From Pasteurellaceae bacterium (GTDB taxonomy: Bacteria; Pseudomonadota; Gammaproteobacteria; Enterobacterales; Pasteurellaceae), in NCBI GenBank assembly GCA_030527795.1, contig JAUNAB010000011.1, positions 26,365-90,364 of the forward strand: 64,000 nucleotides of DNA, in the 5' to 3' direction. A model generated the notes under the pieces. The model was not told where the DNA came from and made no database searches. It saw only the letters and a list, made by a program, of their open reading frames with translations. The position numbers and the translations under genes were made by a program. Below are positions 39,777 to 49,345 of the stretch, in pieces. Each line of letters starts with the position of its first letter. Positions within the stretch are counted from its first letter, which is position 1.

Positions 39777-41000
39777 ATGACATTCGACACCTATGAAACG
39801 ATTGCTCTGGCTTGTTTAGTTTTACTACTCGGTGATTTTCTAGTAAAACGGATCAAATTTCTAAGTGATTTCAATATCCCTGAACCTGTAGTCGGCGGTT
39901 TTTTAGTCGCTATTTTGCTCACTATCATTTACCACTACTACGGTATCAGTTTCACTTTTGACACCAATGTACAACGTACAATGATGCTAGCCTTCTTTAC
40001 TTCAATTGGTTTAAGCGCCAACTTCGCTCGCTTAGTAAAAGGGGGAAAACCGCTCGTTATTTTCTTGATTGTCGCAGCTATTCTCATTGTAGTACAAGAC
40101 ATCGTGGGAATGTTCGGCGCAAAAGCGCTCGGCATTCACCCAGCTTATGGATTGCTTGCAGGCTCAGTCACCCTAACAGGTGGTCACGGCACAGGGGCAA
40201 CTTGGGCAGAAATCTTCAAAAATACTTTCCATATCCCAGGAACACTTGAAATTGCAATGGCTTGTGCTACTTTCGGTTTAGTGTCAGGCGGGATCTTAGG
40301 CGGTCCTGTTGCACGTTTCTTACTAAAACGAATGAATCGTCAAACAATCAAAGAAGATGATACTGTTGATGATGTAGAAGAAACCTTTGAAAAACCACGT
40401 CATTTACGCAAAATCAACACTCGAACCATTATTGAAACCATTACAATGATGTCTATCGCTTTAGTGGTGGGTCAATATTTAGATAGTACGTTAAATCCAA
40501 TTATGGATAAATATCTTCATTTGCCGTTACCTACTTTCTTATGGTGTTTATTTACGGGCGTAATTATCCGCAACTTATTAACCCATACCGTGCAATATAA
40601 AGTTTCAGAAGAAGCGATTGACGTATTAGGCTCTGTTGCCCTGTCAATCTTCTTAGCGATTGCGTTAATGGTGTTAAAAATGTGGCAAATTGCCGATTTA
40701 GCCTTGCCTGTTTTAGTCATTCTCATTGTTCAAGCGGTAATTATGGTGTTCTTTGCTATTTACGTTACCTATCGAGCAATGGGCAAAGACTATGATGCCG
40801 TGGTATTAAGTGCTGGACACTGTGGTTTCGGACTCGGTGCAACCTCTACCGCGGTTGCCAATATGCAAGCCATCACGTCAAACTATGGGCCATCACATAA
40901 AGCCTTCTTGATTGTGCCAATGGTTGGGGCATTCTTTATTGACTTATTGAACGCTGGTATTCTCAGTGTCTTTAATCAACTTATTCCGTACATTCAATAA
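39777..41000 (+). CDS. gltS: Sodium/glutamate symporter GltS
   Basis: 407-residue inner membrane carrier (ESS family), about ten spans. Family landmarks: FNIPEPVVGGFLVAI, AFFTSIGLSANFARL, GSVTLTGGHGTGATWA (first re-entrant loop) and SAGHCGFGLGATSTAVANM (second). A charged cytosolic loop is near 190-215. GAGGAAC upstream. Own terminator. Confidence 0.95.
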   Translation: MTFDTYETIALACLVLLLGDFLVKRIKFLSDFNIPEPVVGGFLVAILLTIIYHYYGISFTFDTNVQRTMMLAFFTSIGLSANFARLVKGGKPLVIFLIVAAILIVVQDIVGMFGAKALGIHPAYGLLAGSVTLTGGHGTGATWAEIFKNTFHIPGTLEIAMACATFGLVSGGILGGPVARFLLKRMNRQTIKEDDTVDDVEETFEKPRHLRKINTRTIIETITMMSIALVVGQYLDSTLNPIMDKYLHLPLPTFLWCLFTGVIIRNLLTHTVQYKVSEEAIDVLGSVALSIFLAIALMVLKMWQIADLALPVLVILIVQAVIMVFFAIYVTYRAMGKDYDAVVLSAGHCGFGLGATSTAVANMQAITSNYGPSHKAFLIVPMVGAFFIDLLNAGILSVFNQLIPYIQ

Positions 41001-41010
41001 TTTATGTAAA

Positions 41011-41036
41011 ATACCGCCATCGTGCGGTATTTTTTT
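41011..41036 (+). terminator. Terminator after gltS
   Basis: ATACCGC, loop catcgt, GCGGTAT, then TTTTTT; 11 bases past the stop. Confidence 0.92.
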
Positions 41037-41111
41037 ACGCACTATTTACTGGAGATGATAAAAATGCAGTTAAGTCGTTCTTCTTCGCACTTAGTTAAAA
41101 AGGAAAACACA

Positions 41112-41501
41112 ATGACAAAAATTATTCATACCAACAAAGCACCAGCGGCAATTGGCCCTTACGTTCAAGCAGTTGATATTGGCGATCTGTTATTCACCTC
41201 GGGTCAAATCCCTGTTAACCCTGCTACAGGCGAAATTCCGAGCGATATTGTGGCACAAACACGCCAATCGTTAGACAATATTAAAGCCATTGTTGAGCAA
41301 TCAGGTTTATCCGTGAGTGATATTATTAAAACCACAATTTTCGTTAAAGATTTAGCACATTTTGCTGCGATTAATGCGGAATACGAAAAATTCTTTCAAG
41401 ACAACGATCACCCTGCTTTCCCTGCACGCTCTTGTGTTGAAGTGGCACGTTTGCCAAAAGATGTCGGCGTAGAAATTGAAGCCATTGCGGTACGCAAATA
41501 G
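41112..41501 (+). CDS. ridA: RidA family enamine/imine deaminase
   Basis: 129-residue trimeric enzyme that clears 2-aminoacrylate made by PLP enzymes. Motifs: APAAIGPYVQAVDIGDLLFTSGQIPVNP, the substrate Arg in FPARSCVEVARLPKD, and the C-terminal EIEAIAVRK. AAGGAAAACACA precedes the ATG at 41112. The upstream in-frame codons from 41022 overlap the gltS terminator and are not expected. Confidence 0.95.
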   Translation: MTKIIHTNKAPAAIGPYVQAVDIGDLLFTSGQIPVNPATGEIPSDIVAQTRQSLDNIKAIVEQSGLSVSDIIKTTIFVKDLAHFAAINAEYEKFFQDNDHPAFPARSCVEVARLPKDVGVEIEAIAVRK

Positions 41502-41864
41502 CCCAAAAACCGCGGTCAAAAAAGCCGATATTTTTTCAAATAAAAAATCAAGCCGATTTTAGACCGCGGTTTTCCACTACTTCTATTGAATATTTAATTG
41601 CTAGGTCTCTTACTTACCCCCAATACAGCGAAAATTCATACCATCGCGTTCCCTTCCTAAAACCGCGGTCTAAAATCCCTAAGTTTTTTCTCTCATAAAA
41701 TCACGAGAATATTTGACCGCGGTTTTTGCTTAGCCAAAACACCTCTTCGCTAAATCCTTTATCTGCTCCAAAACGCATTTTATTGATTTATCTTATAGAA
41801 ATCTGTGCACTTTATTGCTATATTGCGTGCGATTTTTATTTTACTTTTCAACAAGGATTTCATT
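41502..41864. other. Gene-free region ridA to dcuA-like, two paired uptake repeats
   Basis: 363 bases. It holds two inverted ccgcgg pairs: 41510-41515 with 41564-41569, and 41663-41668 with 41717-41722. Both have unusually long spacers (about 48 bases) compared with about 24 elsewhere, so they would form weak terminators. The rest must carry the dcuA promoter; I see no regulator site that I can name. Confidence 0.75.
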
Positions 41865-43169
41865 ATGATTTGGCTACAATTAGCGATCGTGCTGCTATTT
41901 ATCTTTTTAGGCGCTCGTTTAGGCGGGATTGGCATTGGCTTTATGGGCGGAATGGGGGTTTTAGTACTCTCATTTTTTGGATTGACCCCAGGGAAAATCC
42001 CCTTTGATGTGATCTCAATTATTATGGCTGTAATTATGGCGATTGCTGCAATGCAAGTGGCTGGCGGTATGGATTATTTAGTCAAAGTGACGGAAAAATT
42101 ATTACGTAAACACCCGAAATACATTACCTATCTTGCCCCAACGGTAACCTATTTTATGACCGTTTTGGCTGGCACGGGACATTCTGCGTTTGCCACCTTG
42201 CCCGTGATTGCGGAAATCGCCAAAGAGCAAGGCATCCGCCCTTCACGCCCACTGTCTATTGCCGTTGTCGCATCACAAATTGCGATCACCGCTTCGCCAA
42301 TTTCAGCCGCAGTTGTCTTTTTATCAGGCGAATTAGAAAAAAACTTTGGCATCAGCTACTTACAACTTTTAGCTATTTGGATTCCAACTACCTATGTGGC
42401 TTGTATGATCACCGCCTTTGTGACTAACTTCTTAGGCAAAGAACTGAAAGACGATCCAATTTATCTCGAACGTTTACAAAAAGGTTTAATCACTATGCGT
42501 GGTGAAAGCCAAGTTGAAATTAAACCTTATGCGAAATTATCCGTTACCATTTTTGTTATCGCAATTATTGCGGTGATGTTATACGCCACCGCGATCAGCA
42601 AAAACGTAGGATTAATTGAACAACCTATTTTAAGCCGTGATAATGCAATCATTTCCTTTATGCTGACCACCGCATCACTCATTGTGCTATTTTGTAAAGT
42701 GGATACATCGCACATTACCAATGCCGCCACCTTTAAATCAGGTATGTCAGCCGCAATTTGTGTACTCGGAGTGGCGTGGTTAGGCAATACCTTCGTTGAA
42801 GCGCATACTGACGCGATTAAAGCTTTCTCCGCAGATTTCTTGCAACAATATCCTTGGACGCTGGCGGTAATTTTATTTTTCGCTAGCACCTTGCTTTACT
42901 CACAGGCTGCCACAGCGAAAGCACTTTACCCAACAGTTATTGCACTTGGCGTTGTTTCGCCTGTCGCGGCTGTTGCTTCTTTTGCTGCGGTATCGGCATT
43001 ATTTATTTTACCCACTTACCCAACATTAATTGCCGCAGTTGAAATGGACGACACAGGTTCAACCCGTATTGGTAAACTTATCTTTAACCACCCATTTTTA
43101 ATTCCTGGCGTGTTAGCGATTGGCTTATCTGTACTCTTTGGTTTCTTGCTCGGTGGGGCAATTTTGTAA
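41865..43169 (+). CDS. Anaerobic C4-dicarboxylate transporter, DcuA/DcuB family
   Basis: 434-residue carrier for fumarate, malate, aspartate and succinate exchange. It opens LFIFLGARLGGIGIGFMGGMG and has PGKIPFDVISIIMAVIMAIAAMQVAGGMDYLV, VTYFMTVLAGTGHSAFATLPVIAE, LYSQAATAKAL and MDDTGSTRIGK, nearly as in E. coli DcuA. The ATG at 41865 has AAGGA upstream; twenty earlier codons are not needed. DcuA rather than DcuB by overall likeness, moderately sure. Confidence 0.92.
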   Translation: MIWLQLAIVLLFIFLGARLGGIGIGFMGGMGVLVLSFFGLTPGKIPFDVISIIMAVIMAIAAMQVAGGMDYLVKVTEKLLRKHPKYITYLAPTVTYFMTVLAGTGHSAFATLPVIAEIAKEQGIRPSRPLSIAVVASQIAITASPISAAVVFLSGELEKNFGISYLQLLAIWIPTTYVACMITAFVTNFLGKELKDDPIYLERLQKGLITMRGESQVEIKPYAKLSVTIFVIAIIAVMLYATAISKNVGLIEQPILSRDNAIISFMLTTASLIVLFCKVDTSHITNAATFKSGMSAAICVLGVAWLGNTFVEAHTDAIKAFSADFLQQYPWTLAVILFFASTLLYSQAATAKALYPTVIALGVVSPVAAVASFAAVSALFILPTYPTLIAAVEMDDTGSTRIGKLIFNHPFLIPGVLAIGLSVLFGFLLGGAIL

Positions 43170-43183
43170 TTCAATAAAATATA

Positions 43184-43218
43184 AAATAAAGCGACAATCC
43201 CTTTGTCGCTTTATTTTT
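43184..43218 (+). terminator. Terminator after dcuA-like gene
   Basis: AATAAAGCGACAA, loop tccct, TTGTCGCTTTATT, then TTT; 15 bases after the stop. Confidence 0.92.
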
Positions 43219-43316
43219 ACGCTTTATTTACACCCAATGCAAAGACTTTCTTTGAAAGATTAAGCAACTACGGTTATACTAAGGCATTATTTTTACCCTA
43301 ATTTTAGAGAGCTTAA

Positions 43317-43754
43317 ATGGAACATTTTATGTCAATGGCAATGACCTTTGCCAAAACTCATACATTATTAGTGATTGTGTGGATTGTGATTTTTGTTGCC
43401 ACAATTTATGTGTTTGTAAAAGACAGTTTTAGCAAAATTAAACTTATTGACAACACACAAGCGGTCAGCTTAATGAATAATCAAAATGCCGTTGTGATTG
43501 ATCTACGCACCATTGACGAATTTAAACGCGGTCATATTATTAATAGCCAACAATTTGTCCCAACAGATATTAAAAATCACAATGTGGGTAAACTTGAGCA
43601 ACATAAAGAAACACCCGTTATCTTAGTATGCCATACAGGTGTTACCGCTCGTTCATCAGCAGAAATACTCGCTAAACAAGGCTTTAATCACGTTTATGTG
43701 CTAAATGAAGGCATTACAGGCTGGAATGCGGCAAATTTACCTCTTGTAAAATAA
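43317..43754 (+). CDS. yibN: Membrane-anchored rhodanese-like protein YibN
   Basis: 145 residues: one N-terminal membrane span (TLLVIVWIVIFVATIYVFV) then a rhodanese domain. Active-site loop CHTGVTARSS has the catalytic Cys; AVVIDLRTIDEFKRGHI is the CH2A-type motif. Upstream of secB as in E. coli, but the usual grxC between them is missing here. Sulfurtransferase activity is possible, substrate unknown. Confidence 0.92.
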   Translation: MEHFMSMAMTFAKTHTLLVIVWIVIFVATIYVFVKDSFSKIKLIDNTQAVSLMNNQNAVVIDLRTIDEFKRGHIINSQQFVPTDIKNHNVGKLEQHKETPVILVCHTGVTARSSAEILAKQGFNHVYVLNEGITGWNAANLPLVK

Positions 43755-43777
43755 CTTTTAATTGGAAGGAAATAAAA

Positions 43778-44296
43778 ATGGCAGACGAAAATCAAGTTGC
43801 AAGTGAAAATCAAGCAAACAGCGAACAACAAGAAGCCGTATTACAAATTCAACGTATCTATGTGAAAGATGTGTCTTTTGAAGCACCAAATCTTCCGCAT
43901 ATTTTTCACCAAGAATGGAAACCAAAACTTAATTTTGACTTAAACTCCGAAGCAAAAGAAATCGGTGACTACTTATACGAAGTAGTTCTCAATGTATCCG
44001 TTGAAACTACATTAGAAGAAAGTGGCGATTTAGCCTTTATTTGCGAAATCAAACAAGCGGGGGTATTTACTATCGCAGGTTTAGATGATATGCAATTAGC
44101 TCATTGCTTAACCTCAAAATGCCCTGAGATGTTATATCCTTACGCCCGTGCATTAGTGGCAAATTTAGTCAGTCAAGGCACATTCCCATCACTTAATCTA
44201 TCACCTGTTAACTTTGACGCGTTATTTATGGACTTCTTACAACGTCAAGGTTTATTAGAAGATGAAAATGCACCGCAAACTGACGTGCAACATTAA
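43778..44296 (+). CDS. secB: Protein-export chaperone SecB
   Basis: 172-residue tetrameric chaperone that delivers unfolded preproteins to SecA. Core: IQRIYVKDVSFEAPNLPHIF, FICEIKQAGVFTIAGLDD and the C-terminal [32 protein letters not shown] upstream. Between yibN (23 bases) and a terminator before gpsA. Confidence 0.97.
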   Translation: MADENQVASENQANSEQQEAVLQIQRIYVKDVSFEAPNLPHIFHQEWKPKLNFDLNSEAKEIGDYLYEVVLNVSVETTLEESGDLAFICEIKQAGVFTIAGLDDMQLAHCLTSKCPEMLYPYARALVANLVSQGTFPSLNLSPVNFDALFMDFLQRQGLLEDENAPQTDVQH

Positions 44297-44314
44297 TTTT
44301 AGTTAAATCAACAG

Positions 44315-44336
44315 TGCGTCTTCGGGCGCATTTTTT
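44315..44336 (+). terminator. Terminator after secB
   Basis: TGCGTC, loop TTCG, GGCGCA, then TTTTTT; a 6-bp stem with a stable UUCG loop. It may be partial, since gpsA follows 18 bases later. Confidence 0.8.
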
Positions 44337-44353
44337 CTATGGATTAATTAAAA

Positions 44354-45373
44354 ATGACACAACATTCTCTCCCCATCGCTTCGCCAATTACCGTATTAGG
44401 TGCTGGCTCATACGGCACGGCATTAGCCATTACCCTATCTCGCAATGGTTCTCCTGTTTATTTATGGACGCACAATGCTGAACATTGCCAAGCAATGCAA
44501 CAAACACGCCAAAATCAGCGTTTTTTACCCGATATTTCTTTTCCTGACACTTTATTCATTGAGGCAGATTTAAAAACCGCGGTCCAAAAAGCACGAGATT
44601 TATTAATTGTTGTGCCTAGCCACATTTTTGATGAAACCATTGAAAAAATTAAACCATTTTTACGCCCCGATAGCCGTATTTTATGGGCAACCAAAGGGCT
44701 AGAACGAGATACTGGGCGATTATTACAGGAAGTGGTACGCGAAAAATTAGGCGAAAACTATCCGCTAGCCATTTTATCAGGCCCGACTTTCGCCAAAGAA
44801 CTGGCACAAGGTTTACCAACTGCCATTGCCTTAGCCAGTGATGATTTGACATTTGCCGAAGAACTACAAGCTCGCATTCACTGTAGCAAACATTTCCGTG
44901 TGTATCTCAACCAAGATATGATCGGCGTGCAACTCGGTGGAGCGATTAAAAACGTGATCGCCATTGCCGCAGGCATTTCTGACGGAATGGGCTTTGGTGC
45001 TAATGCGAGAACCGCGCTGATTACCCGCGGTCTAGCAGAAATTAGCCGTTTAGGACAATCACTGGGTGCCAATCCTAACACCTTTATGGGAATGTCAGGT
45101 CTAGGCGATTTAGTCTTAACCTGTACCGACAACCAATCGCGTAACCGCCGTTTTGGCCTATTACTTGGGCAAGGTAAAGCTATCGAACAATCCATTGAAG
45201 ACATTGGGCAAGTGATTGAAGGCTTTTACAACACACGTGAAACCCATTTACTCGCTCAACGTCAAGGCATTGAAATGCCGATCAGCGAACAGATTTATCA
45301 AATTTTGTTTGAACGGAAAAATGTGCAACAAGCGACCTTAAGTTTATTAGGACGCGAAACCACCAATGAATAA
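44354..45373 (+). CDS. gpsA: Glycerol-3-phosphate dehydrogenase [NAD(P)+] GpsA
   Basis: 339 residues; reduces dihydroxyacetone phosphate to glycerol-3-phosphate for phospholipids. Rossmann motif [16 protein letters not shown] (about 14-29), [17 protein letters not shown], catalytic Lys in [13 protein letters not shown] and [10 protein letters not shown]. An uptake core (44577-44582) is read within KTAVQKA. Cotranscribed with cysE, 12 bases on. Confidence 0.97.
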   Translation: MTQHSLPIASPITVLGAGSYGTALAITLSRNGSPVYLWTHNAEHCQAMQQTRQNQRFLPDISFPDTLFIEADLKTAVQKARDLLIVVPSHIFDETIEKIKPFLRPDSRILWATKGLERDTGRLLQEVVREKLGENYPLAILSGPTFAKELAQGLPTAIALASDDLTFAEELQARIHCSKHFRVYLNQDMIGVQLGGAIKNVIAIAAGISDGMGFGANARTALITRGLAEISRLGQSLGANPNTFMGMSGLGDLVLTCTDNQSRNRRFGLLLGQGKAIEQSIEDIGQVIEGFYNTRETHLLAQRQGIEMPISEQIYQILFERKNVQQATLSLLGRETTNE

Positions 45374-45385
45374 GAGAGTCAACCT

Positions 45386-46183
45386 ATGCCAACACTTGTT
45401 TGGAATAATATCTTAAATGAAAGTAAGCAATTAGTTGAAAATGAACCCATTTTAGCCAGTTTCTTTCATTCAACGATTTTAAAACACAAAAACTTAGGCA
45501 ATGCTCTAAGCTATATTTTAGCCAATAAATTAGCTAATTCAATTATGCCCGCGATCAGCTTGCGTGAAATCATTGAGGAAGCCTATGGTGCAAACCCAGA
45601 TCTTATCGCCAGTGCCGCTTGTGATATTACCGCCGTGCGTCAACGCGACCCTGCGGTAGAATTATGGTCAACGCCTTTGCTCTATTTAAAGGGCTTTCAC
45701 GCCTTGCAAAGTTACCGCATTACGCATTATTTGTGGCAACAAGATCGCAAATCTCTCGCCATTTATTTACAAAATCAAATCTCGGTTGCTTTTGATGTTG
45801 ATATCCACCCTGCCGCTAAAATCGGTTGTGGAATTATGTTTGACCACGCCACAGGAATCGTGATTGGCGAAACCTCGGTAGTTGAAAACGACGTGTCAAT
45901 TTTACAAGGCGTAACCTTGGGGGGGACGGGCAAAGAAACGGGCGATCGCCATCCGAAAATTCGGGAAGGTGTGATGATTGGTGCAGGAGCAAAAATTTTG
46001 GGCAATATTGAAGTTGGCAAATACGCCAAAATTGGTGCCAATTCTGTGGTATTGCAACCCGTTCCTGCCCACGCAACTGCCGCAGGCATTCCTGCAAAAA
46101 TTATCGCTAAAGATCAAGATGCCAAACCAGCCTTTGAAATGAACCAATATTTTTGCGAACAAGACTCTATGCTCAATATTTAG
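45386..46183 (+). CDS. cysE: Serine O-acetyltransferase CysE
   Basis: 265 residues; first step of cysteine synthesis from serine. N-terminal helical domain, then left-handed beta-helix hexapeptides (IHPAAKIGCGIMFDHATGIVIGE; VSILQGVTLGGTGKETGDRHPKI) with active-site His in FDHATG and GDRHPKI. The C-terminus ends QDSMLNI; the terminal Ile is the residue that binds cysteine synthase CysK in the family. Confidence 0.97.
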   Translation: MPTLVWNNILNESKQLVENEPILASFFHSTILKHKNLGNALSYILANKLANSIMPAISLREIIEEAYGANPDLIASAACDITAVRQRDPAVELWSTPLLYLKGFHALQSYRITHYLWQQDRKSLAIYLQNQISVAFDVDIHPAAKIGCGIMFDHATGIVIGETSVVENDVSILQGVTLGGTGKETGDRHPKIREGVMIGAGAKILGNIEVGKYAKIGANSVVLQPVPAHATAAGIPAKIIAKDQDAKPAFEMNQYFCEQDSMLNI

Positions 46184-46204
46184 CTTAGCACAAAATATCG
46201 CTCA

Positions 46205-46248
46205 AAACCGCGGTCAAAATTTTATTCGTTTTTTTGACCGCGGTTTTG
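46205..46248. terminator. Paired uptake repeat, bidirectional terminator cysE / trkA
   Basis: Inverted cores 46208-46213 and 46238-46243 between convergent cysE and trkA; A/T runs flank both arms. Confidence 0.85.
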
Positions 46249-46256
46249 GGGTAGTT

Positions 46257-47633
46257 TTAGATAAAGAAGGTATTAGGTTGGAACAGTTTTTCAATATCAG
46301 AAACTTGTTTTTTATCCGATAAATAAATCACTACGTGATCTTTGTCGGCAATCACAACATTCTTTTTGGCGATAATCACGTCATTTCCACGTTTTATTGC
46401 TCCAATAATCGCACTACTCGGCAATTTTAGCTCACTAATTTTACGCCCAATAACATTGGAGGTATTTTCATCGCCGTGTGCGGTAATTTCTAAGGCTTCG
46501 GCAAAACCGTGATTAATTGATACCACATTGACAATATCGCCCTTGCGGACGTGTTGCAATAGAGCTGAAATCGTTGCTTGCTGTGGCGAAATCGCAATAT
46601 CAATGGTGCCACCTTGGATCAAATTGATATACGCCATTCGTTGTATCAGCACCATCGCTTTTTTCGCACCAAGTCGTTTCGCCAGCAGTGCGGACATAAT
46701 ATTGGCTTCATCATCACTGGTTAGCGAAAGGAAAACATCAATATTTTCAATATGTTCTTCAAACAATAAAGATTGATCGGAAGCATCGCCACAAAAGACT
46801 AAGGTTTCAGACAATTTTTCCGCAAGCTGTGTAGCACGCTGGGGATTGCGTTCAATGAGCTTAACCGTACATTCTTTTTCTAAATGCTGTGCCACGCTGA
46901 TACCAATATTGCCACCGCCCACGAGCATAATACGTTTATAAGGCTTTTCTAAACGCTGTAATTCGCTCATTACCGCTTTAATATTCACGGTTTCACAGAT
47001 AAACGTCACTTCATCGCCCGCTTCAATAATGGTTGACGCTTGCGGACGAATAATTTTGTCTTGACGCATAATTGCCGTGATCCGACAATCAATGTGGGGC
47101 AAATGTTCACGCAAAGCGGAAATCGCATAGCCCACCAATGGTCCACCATAATATGCCTTGCATACCACTAAACTAATGCGTTCATTGGCAAAATGGGCGA
47201 CCTGTAAAGCACCAGGGTAATCAATAAGACGCACAATATCATCTTTCACTAAGGTTTCAGGCGAAATGATATGATCAATTGAAATCACATCGGATTGGAA
47301 CAGTTTTTCCCCTTCACGCAAATAGTCACTATTACGAATACGAGCCACCTTGGTTGGCGTATTAAACAGCGTGTAAGCCACATTACAAGCAACCATATTT
47401 AATTCATCCGAATTGGTTACTGCGACAATCAGATCGGAATCATTTGCCCCCGCTTCACGCAATACCCTTGGTGATGACGCAAGCCCTGAAATAACGCGTA
47501 AATCATGCTTATCTTGTAAATTAATTAAACGTGTTTCATCGTCATCCACTAAGGTTATATCGTTATCTTCACTGACTAAACTCTCCGCTAAGGTTGTGCC
47601 CACTTGCCCCGCCCCAAGAATGATAATTTTCAT
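46257..47633 (-). CDS. trkA: Trk potassium uptake regulator TrkA
   Basis: 458 residues, the E. coli length. Two RCK units: each has a Rossmann NAD(H) site ([19 protein letters not shown] and [18 protein letters not shown] near residue 233) and a TrkA-C domain. It is the cytoplasmic NAD-binding subunit of the TrkH/TrkG potassium system. ATG at 47633 shares one base with the stop of the upstream glycosyltransferase gene; GGAG is 6 bases upstream. Confidence 0.96.
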   Translation of the reverse strand: MKIIILGAGQVGTTLAESLVSEDNDITLVDDDETRLINLQDKHDLRVISGLASSPRVLREAGANDSDLIVAVTNSDELNMVACNVAYTLFNTPTKVARIRNSDYLREGEKLFQSDVISIDHIISPETLVKDDIVRLIDYPGALQVAHFANERISLVVCKAYYGGPLVGYAISALREHLPHIDCRITAIMRQDKIIRPQASTIIEAGDEVTFICETVNIKAVMSELQRLEKPYKRIMLVGGGNIGISVAQHLEKECTVKLIERNPQRATQLAEKLSETLVFCGDASDQSLLFEEHIENIDVFLSLTSDDEANIMSALLAKRLGAKKAMVLIQRMAYINLIQGGTIDIAISPQQATISALLQHVRKGDIVNVVSINHGFAEALEITAHGDENTSNVIGRKISELKLPSSAIIGAIKRGNDVIIAKKNVVIADKDHVVIYLSDKKQVSDIEKLFQPNTFFI

Positions 47634-48439
47634 CACTTACTCCGTTCTACCACAAAGGGTTGTACGCCCACTTGGGTATCCATTAAACTCATTTTTAATT
47701 TTTTGATTTGTTGTTCAATTTCTGCAGTCACCGCATTTGCTTGTGCCATTTCGCTTTCACCAATGCCATCTGGTACTTTGCCAAAGAGAATAGAGTCCAA
47801 CAACCGTTCTACGTGCATTCCTTCACGACAAAAATGCAGCACGCCTGCTTCATCAAACAGGGTTGCCACGGTTGTCAGTTGAGTTGTGGCGATCCCCAAT
47901 GCACCGTCTTCGCCACCTACTTGGCGAAATAAATTATGCGGTGGAAATCCCCCACAGGCAAGAAAAAAGGCACGGCGAAACACTGTATTGCCGCCACAAG
48001 TCATCCGCATATATTGCCACGCCCGTTCAAAATCAGGGTGCGTAGCATAACGCTCAGGGATACCAACGGGTTTTAACGCCAAACGTAACACATTCAAATT
48101 CGGGCGAAAATGGAAAACCGCACTCGCAATATTCAAAGCATCAGGCTCATAAGCATCATCGGCATCTAAAAACGCAATAAATTCCGCTTGGCTCTGCAAT
48201 GCCCCCCAGTTGCGTGCCTTTGCCACACCGCTATTATTTGGCATTATTTCCACTTGAATCTGTTGTGGATTCTCAGTAGCAAATTGTTGTGCAAGTTCAA
48301 GTGTATTATCCGTTGAACCGTCATCAACAAGCCATAAGGTACCAAGCTGAGTTTGTGCCAAAACCGATTGCACCGCTCTAGCCAGTGTTTGCTCCTCATT
48401 AAAGCAAGGAATGATGACATCAATTTTTACCATATTCAT
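47633..48439 (-). CDS. Family 2 glycosyltransferase
   Basis: 268-residue GT-A fold enzyme. N-terminal [21 protein letters not shown], nucleotide-sugar part [11 protein letters not shown], and the DXD-type [13 protein letters not shown]. No membrane span, so it is cytoplasmic or peripheral. Acceptor unknown: LPS or another surface glycan is likely. Translationally coupled to trkA by one-base overlap, an unusual partner. ATG at 48439 or 48433; the ribosome site is weak for both. Confidence 0.85.
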   Translation of the reverse strand: MNMVKIDVIIPCFNEEQTLARAVQSVLAQTQLGTLWLVDDGSTDNTLELAQQFATENPQQIQVEIMPNNSGVAKARNWGALQSQAEFIAFLDADDAYEPDALNIASAVFHFRPNLNVLRLALKPVGIPERYATHPDFERAWQYMRMTCGGNTVFRRAFFLACGGFPPHNLFRQVGGEDGALGIATTQLTTVATLFDEAGVLHFCREGMHVERLLDSILFGKVPDGIGESEMAQANAVTAEIEQQIKKLKMSLMDTQVGVQPFVVERSK

Positions 48440-48505
48440 TTATCAATCATTTCAATAAGTTGATTAGCTTAGTATAACAGAATTCCGTTCAGAATGATCT
48501 CACCT

Positions 48506-48546
48506 AAACCGCGGTCAAAATTTGCCACGTTTTTTGACCGCGGTAA
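48506..48546. repeat. Paired uptake repeat in a divergent promoter region
   Basis: Inverted cores 48509-48514 and 48538-48543. It lies upstream of both the glycosyltransferase (minus) and ftsE (plus) genes, so it is not a gene-end terminator. Confidence 0.85.
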
Positions 48547-48685
48547 ATTCACTTTCATCGCTAAATAATGAAGAAAATAGCGATAAATTCAGGTAAATGG
48601 ACTGCAAAAATTGATTTTATACGCAATAACACAGATAATGTCATTATCGCATCTTAAATGCTAAATCATAAAAAAGAGAACGAAA

Positions 48686-49336
48686 ATGATACGTTTTGAT
48701 AATGTAAGTAAGGCTTATTTAGGCGGTAAACCTGCGTTACAAGGAATTAGTTTACACCTGCCCGTCGGTAGTATGACTTATCTAACAGGGCATTCTGGCG
48801 CTGGAAAAAGCACCCTATTAAAATTAATTATGGGAATGGAATGTGCCAATGGTGGAAAAATTTGGTTTAATGGGCATGAAATTACCCGCCTGTCACCCTA
48901 TGAAGTGCCATTTTTACGGCGACAAATTGGGATGGTGCATCAAGACTATCGCTTATTACCAGACCGTTCCGTTTTGGATAATGTCGCATTACCTCTCATT
49001 ATCGCAGGCACACATCCTAAATTAGCCAATGAACGTGCATTATCAGCGTTAGATATGGTCGGCTTATATGATCGTGCTAACCATTCGCCAACCAATTTAT
49101 CGGGCGGTGAACAACAACGTGTTGATATTGCACGAGCCGTTGTACGCAAACCGCAATTATTACTTGCTGACGAACCTACGGGCAATTTGGATGACGTATT
49201 ATCACGGGGTATTTTTGATTTATTTGAACATTTCAACAAAATGGGGATGACCGTGTTAATCGCAACACACGATATTAATTTAATTCAACAAAAACCTAAA
49301 CCTTGCTTAGTTCTTGAGCAAGGGCATTTACGTTAG
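48686..49336 (+). CDS. ftsE: Cell division ATP-binding protein FtsE
   Basis: 216-residue ABC ATPase. Walker A GHSGAGKST, signature LSGGEQQR, Walker B LLLADEPTGNLDD and the H-loop in IATHDIN are intact. With FtsX it activates peptidoglycan hydrolases through EnvC at the septum. 9 bases before ftsX. Confidence 0.97.
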   Translation: MIRFDNVSKAYLGGKPALQGISLHLPVGSMTYLTGHSGAGKSTLLKLIMGMECANGGKIWFNGHEITRLSPYEVPFLRRQIGMVHQDYRLLPDRSVLDNVALPLIIAGTHPKLANERALSALDMVGLYDRANHSPTNLSGGEQQRVDIARAVVRKPQLLLADEPTGNLDDVLSRGIFDLFEHFNKMGMTVLIATHDINLIQQKPKPCLVLEQGHLR

Positions 49337-49345
49337 GGGAATACA

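Noticed and set aside
43457..43467. ACAAGCGGTC in yibN as evidence for the ACAAGCGGTC uptake dialect
   Set aside because: It is the only exact copy I found and lacks the A-run after it; one copy in 64 kb fits chance.
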